Shown here piece after piece: positions 45,401 through 54,129 of a stretch of 64,000 nt of DNA. The notes beneath the pieces were generated by a model. That model did no database searches, was not told the DNA's origin, and saw only the letters and a program-made list of their open reading frames with translations. Position 1 is the first letter of the stretch; each line of letters begins with the position of its first letter. The DNA is from JACRCT01 sp036504155 (GTDB lineage Bacteria > Myxococcota > Myxococcia > Myxococcales > UBA5297), in assembly GCA_036504155.1 (NCBI GenBank), contig DASXVQ010000112.1, forward strand, positions 20,404 to 84,403. Direction: 5' to 3'. The position numbers and the translations under genes are program-made.

Positions 45401-48031
45401 GCCGAGCCGGTGACGACGACCGTCGCGAGCTACCTCGTCGTCATCGACGTCGCCGCCGCCGCGACGGTCGGCAACACGCTTTCGGGCACCATCACCGCGG
45501 CCACCGGAACCGGGGTTGGCACACCCGCTTATTCGGACACGACCTCCGGGGTGCTCACCGTGTCGGCCGGGGCGACGCTGACGGTCGGCAACGGGGCCAC
45601 GCTGGCCGCCGCGAACGCCCCGGTCGGGACGCCCGACAACCTGCTCGACTCGTTCACCACCGTCCTCGGCGCCGCCGCCACCGGACAGCTGACCGGGCTC
45701 GCGTTCAGCGGCAGCGCCAACTTCACGACCACCAACATCGCCAACGTGAAGGTCTACGCCGACAACGGCACTGTCGGCACCCTCGACCGGACCGACCGTC
45801 TCATCCCAAGCACCTACACGCAGGCGGGCACAGTCGCCACCATCACTTTCGCGAGCGCGGAGGCGGTGAGCAACACGACGCGCAACTACTTCGTGCTGGT
45901 GGACCTCAAGAGCGGCGCGGTCGTCGCGCAGACGTTCACCGGGACAGTCACGGCCGCCGTGGGCTCGGGCTATGTCGGCGCTTCGACCTATTCCGACACG
46001 GCGTCGGCGACGCTGACGATCACCAAGGCGCCGTCGGCGACGCTCTCCTGCGCCCAGTGCCACGGGTACACCAACCTCTTCCCCGACGGCACGGCGCGCA
46101 ACGTGACGGATGGCACCTTCCCTGGCTCGCACTATGCGCACGTCGGCGAGTACTCCATGCCCTGCTCGGCGTGCCACGTCATTCCGGCGACCGAGACCAG
46201 CGCCGACTACCTGCACCGGACCGGCATCATCCAGATGGCCACGACCATCAACGGGGACACGGGTGGCGCGTACGGCAAGGGGGCGACTTGGACTCAGACC
46301 AACAGCCCGACCGCCTTCCAGGCGTGCAGCAGCGTCTACTGCCACAGCCAGGGCGTCAGCGGCACGGGACAGGCTGGCGACCGTACGACGATGTCGGCGC
46401 CGGTGACCTCGCTCAACTGGGGGTCCGTCGGCCAATGCGACTCCTGCCATGGCTACCCGCCCAGCTACGCCAACGGCGCGACGACCTGGGGCACCGCGAA
46501 GGCAAACAGCCACGCGGTCCACACCAGCCACTGCGAGACCTGCCACAACGGCAGCACCGCGACGGGCGATTCGATCACCACCCCGGCGCTCCACGCCAAC
46601 AAGGCCTACAACATCGCCGCAGGCAACGGCGAGGCCATCGCGTCCTACACGTACGCAGCCACCGGCGGCACCTGCACCAACATCTCGTGCCACGGCGGTG
46701 CCGACGCCGGTGGCGGCATTGGCACGGGGCAGAACAACGCCGCCTGGGGAGCGCTGCTCGACTGCACGACCTGCCACAACAAGGAGGTCAACGCCCCGCG
46801 CGCCAAGGCGTTGAGCGCCTCGGTCATGAAGCGCCGCAACGTCGTCGGCGAGTTCGCCAGCGCCTGGTCCCACAAGCGGTCGGCGGGCGGCGCGGTGACG
46901 AAGTGGGACTGCATCGTCTGCCACATGGAAGGCAGCCCCGCCTCGGGCGACGTGGACTACGGCTTCCACGGGAACGGCAAGATCGAGCTGCGGGACCCCG
47001 ATTCCGGCAGTCAGATCCGTGGGGTGACCTTCACGGACGCCAGCGGGGCCTGGGGCGCCACGACATCCCACACCGGAGCCGGCAGCTACGCCTCCACGAC
47101 GACCCCCGCTTCGTTCGTCCAGTTCAGCCGCAACCTGGCCCAGACCCTCGAGGCCGACCCCAACGGCCTCACGGTCGCCGCCATCCAGTTCAACCAGTGC
47201 CTCAAGTGCCACGACAGCACCGGGGCTGCGAGCGTCGCGGCCCGCGTGCCCGGTGGTTCGGCGATGAAGCCGTTCAACACGACCATCACCGGCCACACGG
47301 CTCCGCCCGTCAGCCGCAACGGCCTGGGCAACGTCCTTGACGTCAACGGCCAGTTCGCCACGACGAACGCGACCTACCACCCCATCCGCGGCCGGCAGAA
47401 CAACAGCTACACGCAAGGCACCACTCAGATGGTGGCGCCCTGGACCATGGCCAAGACCAACGGCAACGCCACCCAGTTCGGATACCTGCTTTCCTGCTGG
47501 GACTGCCACGCGCTCCCCGCCGAAGCTGGCCTGACGCTGACCAAGTCGGTCACGGCTCACGGGGCGGCCAGCACCATCATCGGACCCGTCAAGGCCTCGG
47601 GCACCACCTGCGCGACGAACCTCTGCATCTGCTGCCACGCGGCCAAGTACTCCAGCACCACGCACGTGAGCACCGGCTCGGCGGTGGCCACGGGCCCCGA
47701 TACGGGCGCCATGGGCAACTCATACTGGAGCAACTGCGCGTACTGCCACGCCAACGGCCCCGCGAACGCCACCAACTACCAGACGAGCACCGCAAGGCCG
47801 CTGCGCGCCGACGACGCCCACGGCTTCGACGACCGCGACGCGGCCACCGTCGGCTCGCTGTTCCTGACGACGGGCGCCAAGCCGCACGCGTTCTTCCGAG
47901 GCTCGCTGGAGCAGTGGCGCCCCGCGTCGGGCACCGGGATCACGGCCGGCAGCGCAACCTGCCGCGGCACGGGCGGTACCTGCAACAGCAACATGAGCGG
48001 CCAGACCTACACGCCCGGCGGCGCGTTCTAA
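42437..48031 (+). CDS. Giant 12-haem cytochrome with six N-terminal beta repeats
   Basis: This encodes 1864 residues. GAGGAGG lies six bases before ATG 42437. The N-terminus is long before the hydrophobic signal core (about 36-52), ending AGAA. A jellyroll-like domain (60-290) resembles that of the upstream 34-haem protein. Six repeats of about 150 residues (to about 1195) each contain a segment like STLTLTGSAQFTTTNVSAVRIYRDNG split over strands. The C-terminal 660 residues carry ten CxxCH and two CxxxxCH motifs (CSSVYCH, CTNISCH). It is probably an extracellular cytochrome with a stalk, a sister of the preceding gene. Confidence 0.88.
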   Translation: MKKNRLLGDGRTGRVSEIGMHSSLLRESKRRCLRRRALLSFVWLGVVMLAALHPGRAGAAITEPQPWTTSYSAAGFPTSFNVTVNSASSRILVVAVTSAVSTSGTQTCSVTYGGTALTSAGGDGTTTAFSHTWLFYMTENTTLMNGTARALVATVTGGTSAWATVNWAVYAGADTSASPIRQYTNYNSGTTTVTSPAFGTGLTITAGDQAVEAVNLYRTGSGTPRTISAWATGWSVATGGSAYPQGGANGTTNATNVYINEDATAATTTAGHTTSGTAYVSKSAMAIKAAVPDTVVGNGTNPLSSNGMQGTTNHEVDSFTVAKVSGTGTLSTVVFTGSAQFTSANVSSVKLYQDAGTLGLYEPGVDTLLTTTTSWATNVATITVTGGLAMTTTPVNVLVAVDVAAAATPGNTLSGTVSNVTGTGITVVDDQDTSSATVTITTTGLNVLDGTNPANASAIQTSTNNAVDSFVLSMGTGTSTVSTLTLTNSAQFTTTNVSAVRLYRDNGTIGAWDAADVLVPTTGTIGTSMTLTITTPEPVSTTPVNYIIVVDVAAAATNGNTLTSRVTAATGTGIGTPLYSDSASATLTIATLTTTVGNGIDPPSVNAQQGSAGHEQDAFTVVKNYGTGTLSTLTLTTSAQFTTTNVAAVQIYRDSGTIGTLDAADTLVPATGTIAATTMTVTFTTPEPVSTTAQNYLIVVNVQGAATVGNTLTARVTGMTGTNLGTVTATGDTAGATLTVVASGLTVTNSIDPVSGSAPTGATGLALDAFNLDMSLGSGSVSTLTFTGSAQFVSTNVSAIRIYRDNGVVGTYESGTDVLVATTTAWATNVATITFTTAEPVTTTGQNYLLVIDVAAAAAIGASLSGTVTGATGTTLGTPVYADTGSAALTVILSGLAVSDSTAVASSSAPQGSLRNVMNSFRFNMGLGSGSVSTMTLTGSAQLLAANVAAIKVYRDNGQIGALDAMDVLVPINAPTWATNVATLTFTAAEPVTTTVASYLVVIDVAAAATVGNTLSGTITAATGTGVGTPAYSDTTSGVLTVSAGATLTVGNGATLAAANAPVGTPDNLLDSFTTVLGAAATGQLTGLAFSGSANFTTTNIANVKVYADNGTVGTLDRTDRLIPSTYTQAGTVATITFASAEAVSNTTRNYFVLVDLKSGAVVAQTFTGTVTAAVGSGYVGASTYSDTASATLTITKAPSATLSCAQCHGYTNLFPDGTARNVTDGTFPGSHYAHVGEYSMPCSACHVIPATETSADYLHRTGIIQMATTINGDTGGAYGKGATWTQTNSPTAFQACSSVYCHSQGVSGTGQAGDRTTMSAPVTSLNWGSVGQCDSCHGYPPSYANGATTWGTAKANSHAVHTSHCETCHNGSTATGDSITTPALHANKAYNIAAGNGEAIASYTYAATGGTCTNISCHGGADAGGGIGTGQNNAAWGALLDCTTCHNKEVNAPRAKALSASVMKRRNVVGEFASAWSHKRSAGGAVTKWDCIVCHMEGSPASGDVDYGFHGNGKIELRDPDSGSQIRGVTFTDASGAWGATTSHTGAGSYASTTTPASFVQFSRNLAQTLEADPNGLTVAAIQFNQCLKCHDSTGAASVAARVPGGSAMKPFNTTITGHTAPPVSRNGLGNVLDVNGQFATTNATYHPIRGRQNNSYTQGTTQMVAPWTMAKTNGNATQFGYLLSCWDCHALPAEAGLTLTKSVTAHGAASTIIGPVKASGTTCATNLCICCHAAKYSSTTHVSTGSAVATGPDTGAMGNSYWSNCAYCHANGPANATNYQTSTARPLRADDAHGFDDRDAATVGSLFLTTGAKPHAFFRGSLEQWRPASGTGITAGSATCRGTGGTCNSNMSGQTYTPGGAF
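43320..46030 (+). repeat. Six in-frame 450-bp repeats
   Basis: Six units begin near 43320, 43772, 44221, 44668, 45122 and 45577. Each encodes a VGNGxxP-like opening, a DSFTV strand, a GSAQFTTTNV strand, YRDNGTIG and a VDVAAAATxGNTLSG strand. They make a stalk of about 900 residues in the 12-haem protein. Nucleotide divergence shows that they are not a recent expansion. Confidence 0.8.
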
Positions 48032-48039
48032 AGGACTCC

Positions 48040-49860
48040 GTGGGAAAGGCATCTCCAAGCTGGACGCTGTGGCGCGTGGCTGGGCCGATCCTGTTGGCGC
48101 TGTCCATGATGGCAAGCGGGCGCGCCGAGGCGGCAGCCGCGGCCTGCGCGCCGCAGGTCAAGGACGTCGCCCATTCGGAGCTCTTGGCGGCTCAGTCCGC
48201 GGGGCTCCTCGTGCCGGGCCAGACGTACCGGATCGTAGACTTCAGGACCCGCCACGTGGTCCCTCGAACGAGCGAGGTCGCGACGGGGCCGGTAGAGCCC
48301 CTCGTCGTGGTCGCGACATCGGCGAGCCAGCTCGCGGCCACGGCGCTCAGCGCCTCTTTTCCCCAAGACCTGATCGTCTACGAGCTCGTCGACACTTCGA
48401 AGGCGGGGGGCGACCGGGGAAGGATCACCTACCGGCGCGACCAGCGGTGGGGCATCGCGATGTACGAGGATTGGAGGCACGTCCGGTACCGACGGTGGCA
48501 GACCGCGACAGGCACGGGGAGGTTCTGGGCCGCGCGCCCGCCTGGGCTCGAGAGAAGGATCGTCGTCGCGGGCGAAGGCGACACGCTGATCCTTTTGCAC
48601 AACCTCGTCTTCCCCATCGCGGTGGGCGACGCCTTCAGCTTTGGCGGAGGACCGGCGACGCACCGGGTGACGGCGCTCGTGGACGGGAAGGCGCTGGGAT
48701 ACCCGGGCCTGACGGCAGTCGTCTCCGAAGGCTCCTCGTTCCCACGAGTCGCCCCGAGCCGCGAGCCGGACGCCTTCATCGAGTACCGCTACGGAGCGGG
48801 CGCGTCGTTCAAGGACGTGGCCGTCCTCGGAGCGGAGGACCCGGGGAGCAAGGACATTCACTCCATCGAGATCGGTAGGACGACGCGCTCGCCGGACGAG
48901 CTGACCAACTCGGTCCTCGCGCCGACCGCCGCCGGAGCGGCAATCCACGACGTGCGCTGCGGCTCGAACTTCCTGAACAACACCAACACCGGCAACAGCA
49001 TGGTGCGCGTCGCCGCCGATGGCGAGTTCACCGACAACATGTTCCACCTCAACTCGGTGCAGGTGGGCTTCAACTTCCAGCACAACATCGTCACCGAGAC
49101 GTCGGCGATCGCCTCGAGCCGGCTCGGGACGAACTTCATGAACAACGTCCTCGACTTCGGGTTGCTCACCTACGTCTCGATCATCGACGACTTCGCCTAC
49201 AACACCGTCACGGGGAATCCGGCGACCGGCCAGTCGGAGCTCACCGGCCTGAACTTCGGGGAGGACGTGTTCGGCAACCACTGGCACTCCACGCGTTTCC
49301 ATGAGAACGCCCTCGTGGGCGGGGAGTTCAGCTTCAACCGGTTCGAGAAGGCCTACGTGTTCCAGAACGAGATCGGCCCGGGGTTCGAAAGGAACCTGGT
49401 CGGCGGCGAGCTGAAGAACAGCGAGATCGGGCCGAACACGACCGAGGTGGACTTCGGGGCCGGGCGCTGGGACGGACGCGCGCTGCGCAACGGGGCGTCG
49501 TCCTTCGAAATGGTGCTCGACGCCAGCGGCTGCCGCACGCTCGACCTGACGCCCAGCGGGGCGAGGCTTGCAGGCACCGCTCGCGTGAGGTCGACCCGAC
49601 CCACCGCGGAGATCGACCGGATCCTCAACGCGCCCACGAGGTTTCCCCTGCAGGTCGCGCCGGAACCGGGGTTCAAGCTGACGCTCAAGGGAACGCCGTT
49701 CGCCGCGCTCAGCGCCGATGGACAACTCCTCCTGGGGGCGGCGACGCGCGTCCTGGACGGGACCAAGCGCGACGCCGTGGAGTTGGTGCGCACGACCGTG
49801 ACCAACGGCCGGGGCACGTTCACCGTCCTCCGCGAGCGCGCCGTGCAGGGCGGGTTGTGA
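48040..49860 (+). CDS. Secreted parallel beta-helix-like protein, function unknown
   Basis: This encodes 606 residues from GTG 48040 with AAGGA upstream. The signal peptide is at about 10-34. A mixed domain (35-290) contains RWGIAMYEDWRHVRYRRW. The centre (about 300-460) has short repeating turns rich in Asn and Phe (NFLNNTNTGN, FNFQHNIVT, NFMNNVLDF, FGNHWHSTRFHENAL), typical of a right-handed beta-helix. A beta-rich C-terminus follows. There is no haem motif. The stop overlaps the next gene (GTGA). In this position it may be a surface protein or scaffold for the extracellular cytochromes; the function is not recognised. Confidence 0.65.
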   Translation: MGKASPSWTLWRVAGPILLALSMMASGRAEAAAAACAPQVKDVAHSELLAAQSAGLLVPGQTYRIVDFRTRHVVPRTSEVATGPVEPLVVVATSASQLAATALSASFPQDLIVYELVDTSKAGGDRGRITYRRDQRWGIAMYEDWRHVRYRRWQTATGTGRFWAARPPGLERRIVVAGEGDTLILLHNLVFPIAVGDAFSFGGGPATHRVTALVDGKALGYPGLTAVVSEGSSFPRVAPSREPDAFIEYRYGAGASFKDVAVLGAEDPGSKDIHSIEIGRTTRSPDELTNSVLAPTAAGAAIHDVRCGSNFLNNTNTGNSMVRVAADGEFTDNMFHLNSVQVGFNFQHNIVTETSAIASSRLGTNFMNNVLDFGLLTYVSIIDDFAYNTVTGNPATGQSELTGLNFGEDVFGNHWHSTRFHENALVGGEFSFNRFEKAYVFQNEIGPGFERNLVGGELKNSEIGPNTTEVDFGAGRWDGRALRNGASSFEMVLDASGCRTLDLTPSGARLAGTARVRSTRPTAEIDRILNAPTRFPLQVAPEPGFKLTLKGTPFAALSADGQLLLGAATRVLDGTKRDAVELVRTTVTNGRGTFTVLRERAVQGGL

Positions 49861-51284
49861 GCGAGGGCCGGATGCCTGGGCACCGCGACCGCGCGGCGCT
49901 GCTTGGGGCGGCCTGCGCGCTCTTGCTGCTCGCGGGCTGCCGCCAGGGGTGCCATGCCGCCGGGCCTGTTCCTGCTGCGCCCCCCGTCGACGTGGCACGG
50001 CGCATAGAGGTCCTCGGGGTGCTGCCTGCGGAGGCGACGGACGCCCGGCCGCCTACCGTCGAACGCGCCGGCCGCCCGGCGGCGACGGACCTCCAGTTCG
50101 GGGCGTCTGGGAGGGCTGTGAGCTACATCGTGGAGCGAGACGGCGCCTACCGGGTCGTCCGCAATGGCCAGGAGGGCCTCGGCTACGACACGGTGTCCCA
50201 GGTCACGCAGAGTCGCGACGGCAACCGTCTCGCCTACATGGGGTGGCGAAGCGGGAAGAGCTTCCTGGTGTTGGACGGCAAGGAGGGGCCCGAGTACGAG
50301 GTGGTGACCGGGATCGTCTTCTCCGCGGACTCCAGGCACGTGGCGCACTACGCCGAGTCCCGAGGGGAGCACTTCCTTTTGATCGACGGGGTCGCACGCT
50401 TGCTGCAATCCGCCGCCTCCAACATCGGGTTCAGCGGCGACGCCGCTCGCATCGCCTTCGTCGAGAGAGACGGCGCCGCACGCGCGACGGCGCTCGTCGT
50501 CACCGATCTCGGCCACGACCAAAGAAGTGTCTTCGAGGCCTTGGGCGACGTCACGGTCTTCGACGCGACCGGGACCAGAATCGCGGCGACCCGGTCTGCG
50601 GGCGAGAAGGTGAGCGTGGTCGAGCTGGGCTTCGCCACGCCCGGGGACGTGTCTGAGGGACCGGCCTATGACGCCGTGAGCCTGCTGGGGTTCGGCGGCG
50701 AGGACGGGCGAGCGTGCTACGCAGCCCGGAGAGGAGCGGACCAGGTCCTGGTAGTGGGCGGCGTCGAGTGGAAGCTGCCGGAGGGCGCCGCTCCCATCGG
50801 CCCCATCGTGGTCCGGCCCGACGGCAAGGCGGCGACGGTGACCGTGATGATTGGGCACCGGTTCATCCTGCACCAGGTGGGGGCCAGTGACGCCGCCGTT
50901 GGCCAGGAGTCCGACGAGGCCCCGGAGTTCGTCTATGGCCCCGGCGGACGCACGAGCGCCTTCGCCGCGCTGCGAGGCCAAGCGTCCTTCGTCGTCGTCG
51001 GAGGAGTGGAGGGGCCGCGCTTCGACCGGGTCGTCACGCCTCGCTTCACTCCGGACGGCCGGCTGCTCGTCTATCGGGCACGCCAGGAGAGCAGGCGCTT
51101 CGTCGTCGTGGCGGACGCGGTCACCGCCCAGACCGTGCGCCAATCGCCGGCCTATGACATGGTCTTCCCGGTCTCGTTCACCGGGGACGGGAAGTCTCTG
51201 GCCTATGGCGTGAAGGACGGCCAGAGGCTCGTCTGGATGGTCGAGCCGCTGCCCGCCGGAACGCCGACGGTGATGCCGCAATGA
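49857..51284 (+). CDS. WD40-like beta-propeller lipoprotein
   Basis: This encodes 475 residues from GTG 49857 (GTGA overlap). An ATG at 49872 is also possible and keeps the same signal, which ends LLAGC. About eight blades alternate strands of the type FLVLDGKEGPEYE, VTGIVFSADSRHVAH and FVVVGGVEGPRFDRV with PRFTPDGRLLVYRA, as in TolB/WD40-like propellers. It is lipidated and probably in the outer membrane or periplasm. It sits between the beta-helix protein and the cytochrome c maturation genes and ends ATGA into resB. Confidence 0.75.
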   Translation: MSEGRMPGHRDRAALLGAACALLLLAGCRQGCHAAGPVPAAPPVDVARRIEVLGVLPAEATDARPPTVERAGRPAATDLQFGASGRAVSYIVERDGAYRVVRNGQEGLGYDTVSQVTQSRDGNRLAYMGWRSGKSFLVLDGKEGPEYEVVTGIVFSADSRHVAHYAESRGEHFLLIDGVARLLQSAASNIGFSGDAARIAFVERDGAARATALVVTDLGHDQRSVFEALGDVTVFDATGTRIAATRSAGEKVSVVELGFATPGDVSEGPAYDAVSLLGFGGEDGRACYAARRGADQVLVVGGVEWKLPEGAAPIGPIVVRPDGKAATVTVMIGHRFILHQVGASDAAVGQESDEAPEFVYGPGGRTSAFAALRGQASFVVVGGVEGPRFDRVVTPRFTPDGRLLVYRARQESRRFVVVADAVTAQTVRQSPAYDMVFPVSFTGDGKSLAYGVKDGQRLVWMVEPLPAGTPTVMPQ

Positions 51285-52387
51285 CGGTGCGCGCGCTCTA
51301 CTCCCTACTGAAGTCGCCCGGTCTCGCCATCGCGCTGCTGGTTGCCATCCTCGTCTCCTGCATCGTGGGCGCGGCCGCACTCCAGGAAGAGCGCGCCGCC
51401 GAGCTCATCTTTTCCGCGCCGTGGTTCAACGCCCTGCTGGTGGGGCTGGTCGTCAACGTCGCGTTCTGCTTCTTCAGCCGCACCTGGCGGCGCAAGCTCA
51501 CCCTCGTCTCGGCGGGGATGAACCTCTTTCACCTGAGCTTCGTGGCGATGTTCCTGGGGATCGCCCTCAACTCGCTAACCTCGTTCCGCGGGACGCTGCG
51601 ACTAAGCGAGGGCGAGACGCTGCCCAACAGCGCAGTCGAGAGCTATGACATCCAAACGCACGGGCGGCTTTTCGACTTCTCCTGGCTCAAGGGCTCCACG
51701 ACGCTCGACCGGGTTCGGCCCGGCTTCACGCTCGAGGGCGCCAACAAGTACGTGGCGTACGAAGTCTCGCTGCTCGACCCCGGCGTGAACCCCCAGAAGC
51801 AGGCGGACCTGGTGTACGTGACCCACCCGCTGTCCTACGCGGGGACGCAGTACTTCCGCGACCGAGAGGGATACACGGTGCTCGTGATTCTCTACGACGC
51901 CCAGGGCAGAGAGGTCTTTGGGGCCTTCGTCCCGCTGCAGAGCATGAAGCAAGACGACGGCAGCTACCTGTACACCACAGGGTCGAGGGACGGCGCCGGT
52001 CCGGTGCTCTTCCCTCACGGGGACTCCAGGCCGCTCTTCCTCTTGGAGGTGTTCTACCAACCCGACGCGAGGGTGGAGCGCATCGGAGAGGTCTCGTTCC
52101 ACCTGTGGGGCCTTCCGCCCCCTGGCTCCGACCGCCTCGATGCGCCGCTGGCAAGCGGCAACGGTACCGTCGGCCAGACGATCGCGCTCGGGGACTACCA
52201 CTTGGCGGTGACCGAGGTCCGCTATTGGGCGGCCATGGATGTACGGCACGACCCCGGGCACCCCATCGTTCTGGGGAGCCTCTGGGTGGGGCTCGGCGGT
52301 ATGCTCACGACCTTCGTGGGCAGGCTCTTGCGCCGGCCTCGAAGCGAGCGTCCTGCAGTTGGCCACTCGGACGTCTTGCCAACCTGA
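51281..52387 (+). CDS. resB: ResB/Ccs1-like cytochrome c maturation protein
   Basis: This encodes 368 residues. Three N-terminal membrane helices (about 14-36, 46-66 and 75-97, the third with NLFHLSFVAMFLGIALNS), a large periplasmic domain and a last helix near 325-350 (LGSLWVGLGGMLTTFV) give the ResB/Ccs1 topology. It is short for the family, which is often above 450 residues. With CcsA it would handle haem and apocytochrome thiols in system II cytochrome c assembly. Its place at the end of a locus with about 95 haem sites suggests a dedicated maturation pair. Confidence 0.85.
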   Translation: MTVRALYSLLKSPGLAIALLVAILVSCIVGAAALQEERAAELIFSAPWFNALLVGLVVNVAFCFFSRTWRRKLTLVSAGMNLFHLSFVAMFLGIALNSLTSFRGTLRLSEGETLPNSAVESYDIQTHGRLFDFSWLKGSTTLDRVRPGFTLEGANKYVAYEVSLLDPGVNPQKQADLVYVTHPLSYAGTQYFRDREGYTVLVILYDAQGREVFGAFVPLQSMKQDDGSYLYTTGSRDGAGPVLFPHGDSRPLFLLEVFYQPDARVERIGEVSFHLWGLPPPGSDRLDAPLASGNGTVGQTIALGDYHLAVTEVRYWAAMDVRHDPGHPIVLGSLWVGLGGMLTTFVGRLLRRPRSERPAVGHSDVLPT

Positions 52388-52435
52388 ACCCGGGCGGGCA
52401 AGGCCGGCCGAGGGGCGGGCGAGGAGGGTCTCCAC

Positions 52436-53257
52436 GTGAGTTCGGTCGCCATCTTCTGGAGTGCGGTCGGCCTGTATGGCCTGAGCGCGTTCGCCTACAT
52501 CTTCGGGCTCGTCGCCCGGAGCACGAAACTCTTCGTCGCGGGGCTCGCAGCCGCGGCGCTGGGGTGGGTACCCCACGTGATCGTCATCGGGCTGCGCTGG
52601 GCCCAGACCGGAATCAGTCCGTTCACCACCATCTCCGAATCGATCATGCTGGCCATGTCGGTGTCGGTGCTCTTGTTCGTCATCACCGAGCTATCGACGA
52701 GCAAGCTGCGGCCGCTGGGCGTGCTGGTAATGCCGGTCACCTTCGTCCTGATGGGCTGGGCCGGCACACTCATGAAGGAGGCCGCCGGCAGTCTCGCTCC
52801 GGCGCTCCAGAGCGGCTGGCTGTGGGTCCACATCGTGGGGGCTTCGACGGGGTTCGCATCGGTGCTGATCGCCGCGGGGCTTGGGCTGACCTACCTGCTC
52901 AAGGAGCGGATCAAAGGCGGGGTCCTCGAGAAGGTCCCCGAGCCTCCGGTCCTCGATGAGTACGAGTACCGCTTCATCGTCGCCGGCTTCATCATGTACG
53001 GCTTGATGATCACCTCCGGCTGCTTCTGGGCGAACCAGGTCAAGGGCAACTACTGGAACTGGGATCCGGTCGAGGTCTGGTCGCTCGTCTCCTGGCTGAT
53101 CTACGGCATCTATCTCCATCTGCGCATCACCATGGGCTGGCGGGGCAAGCGGCTCGCGTGGTACGCGCTCGCCGCGGTCTTCTTCATGGTGGTGAGCTAC
53201 TGGGGCATCCCGTTCTCGGTGGAGACCTTCCACACCGGCTTCCGCATCGAGCACTGA
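52436..53257 (+). CDS. ccsA: CcsA/ResC-like cytochrome c haem lyase subunit
   Basis: This encodes 273 residues from GTG 52436 with GAGGAGGG seven bases upstream. About eight membrane helices are seen. The haem-handling tryptophan-rich loop is present as GNYWNWDPVEVWSLVSWL (WWD motif). Histidines flank it in LWVHIVGAS and FHTGFRIEH. It should form the system II synthase with ResB, attaching haem to CxxCH sites in the periplasm. Whether this pair also serves the CxxxxCH sites is an open question. It is the last gene of the co-oriented electron-transfer set. Confidence 0.9.
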   Translation: MSSVAIFWSAVGLYGLSAFAYIFGLVARSTKLFVAGLAAAALGWVPHVIVIGLRWAQTGISPFTTISESIMLAMSVSVLLFVITELSTSKLRPLGVLVMPVTFVLMGWAGTLMKEAAGSLAPALQSGWLWVHIVGASTGFASVLIAAGLGLTYLLKERIKGGVLEKVPEPPVLDEYEYRFIVAGFIMYGLMITSGCFWANQVKGNYWNWDPVEVWSLVSWLIYGIYLHLRITMGWRGKRLAWYALAAVFFMVVSYWGIPFSVETFHTGFRIEH

Positions 53258-53432
53258 CAGTGGAGGTCCCTTGGGTCGAGCTCCGGAAGCCAGGCTCGAG
53301 CGGGCCAGCGTCCATGCAATGTGCTGAATGCCGCCCTCTGGCGGCGGTACCCTCGGCACGCCTGGCCGGCTGGCGCGCCGTCGATACCCGGCCGTCATCT
53401 GTTCATAGCAGTTGCGTCGTAACGCCATCCCC

Positions 53433-54129
53433 ATGCGCGCATCCTGGCGATAGAGGACGAGCCGGACCTGCAGAAGGTGCTTGTCTTCAACCTGAGCCAG
53501 GCGGGGCACGAGGTCCTTTCCACCCCACGAGGGCGCGATGGGATGCAGCTGGCACCTGAGCATTCCCCCGAGCTGGTCCTCCTGGACCTGATGCTTCCGG
53601 ACACCTCTGGGACTGAAGCAGGCAAGCACCTCAAGCGGGATCCGAACACGCAGGGCATCCCCATCCTCATGGTCACGGCAAAGGGCGAGGAGGTCGACCG
53701 CGTGGTCGGCTTCGAGCTCGGCGCAGAGGACTATGTCGTCAAGCCCTTCAGCATCCGCGAGCTCCTTCTCCGCATCGACGTCATCCTCAGGGGTCGCGCG
53801 GCGAGCCCCCCCCAGCCTCCGGTTCAGTTCGGCCGCCTGCGCATCGACCGTCAGGCCCACCGCGCGTTCGTGGACGACCAGGAGGTCGAGCTGTCCTCCA
53901 TCGTGTTCCGGCCGCTGGTGTGACGCTCTTCGAGCGCAAGAACCGGGTGCAGAACCGGGCTTCCCTGCTGGACGATGTCTGGGGCATCCAAGCCGAGGTG
54001 ACGACTCGAGCCGTGGACACCCACGTCAAGCGCCTGCGCGACAAGCTCGGCCCTGCGGGCGACTACATCGAAACCGTCAGCGGCACCGGATACCGGTTCG
54101 CCGAAGCGCCGAACGGTGACGCCAAGTGA
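53433..54129 (+). pseudogene. Frameshifted OmpR-type response regulator
   Basis: A receiver plus winged-helix regulator is broken twice. After ATG 53433 the frame meets TAG within seven codons. If GC is removed near 53436-53440 it reads MRILAIEDEPDLQKVLVFNL. Receiver residues are present (LLDLMLPD with the phospho-Asp, VTAKG, KPF). At 53919-53922 TGTG creates a TGA inside the winged helix. Removing TG restores FRPLVTLFERKNRVQ and the rest to GYRFAE at 54129. Two 2-base insertions imply real decay or sequencing error. It overlaps the kinase remnant by GTGA, as in an ancestral operon. Confidence 0.75.

Noticed and set aside
43320..46030. CRISPR-like or other DNA-level repeat array
   Set aside because: The periodicity is 450 bp, in frame and divergent, encoding protein repeats; there are no short direct repeats with spacers anywhere in the window.
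47606..47645. CATNLC in the 12-haem protein as another CxxxxCH site
   Set aside because: The second Cys is followed by Ile, not His; the real site here is the overlapping CICCH.
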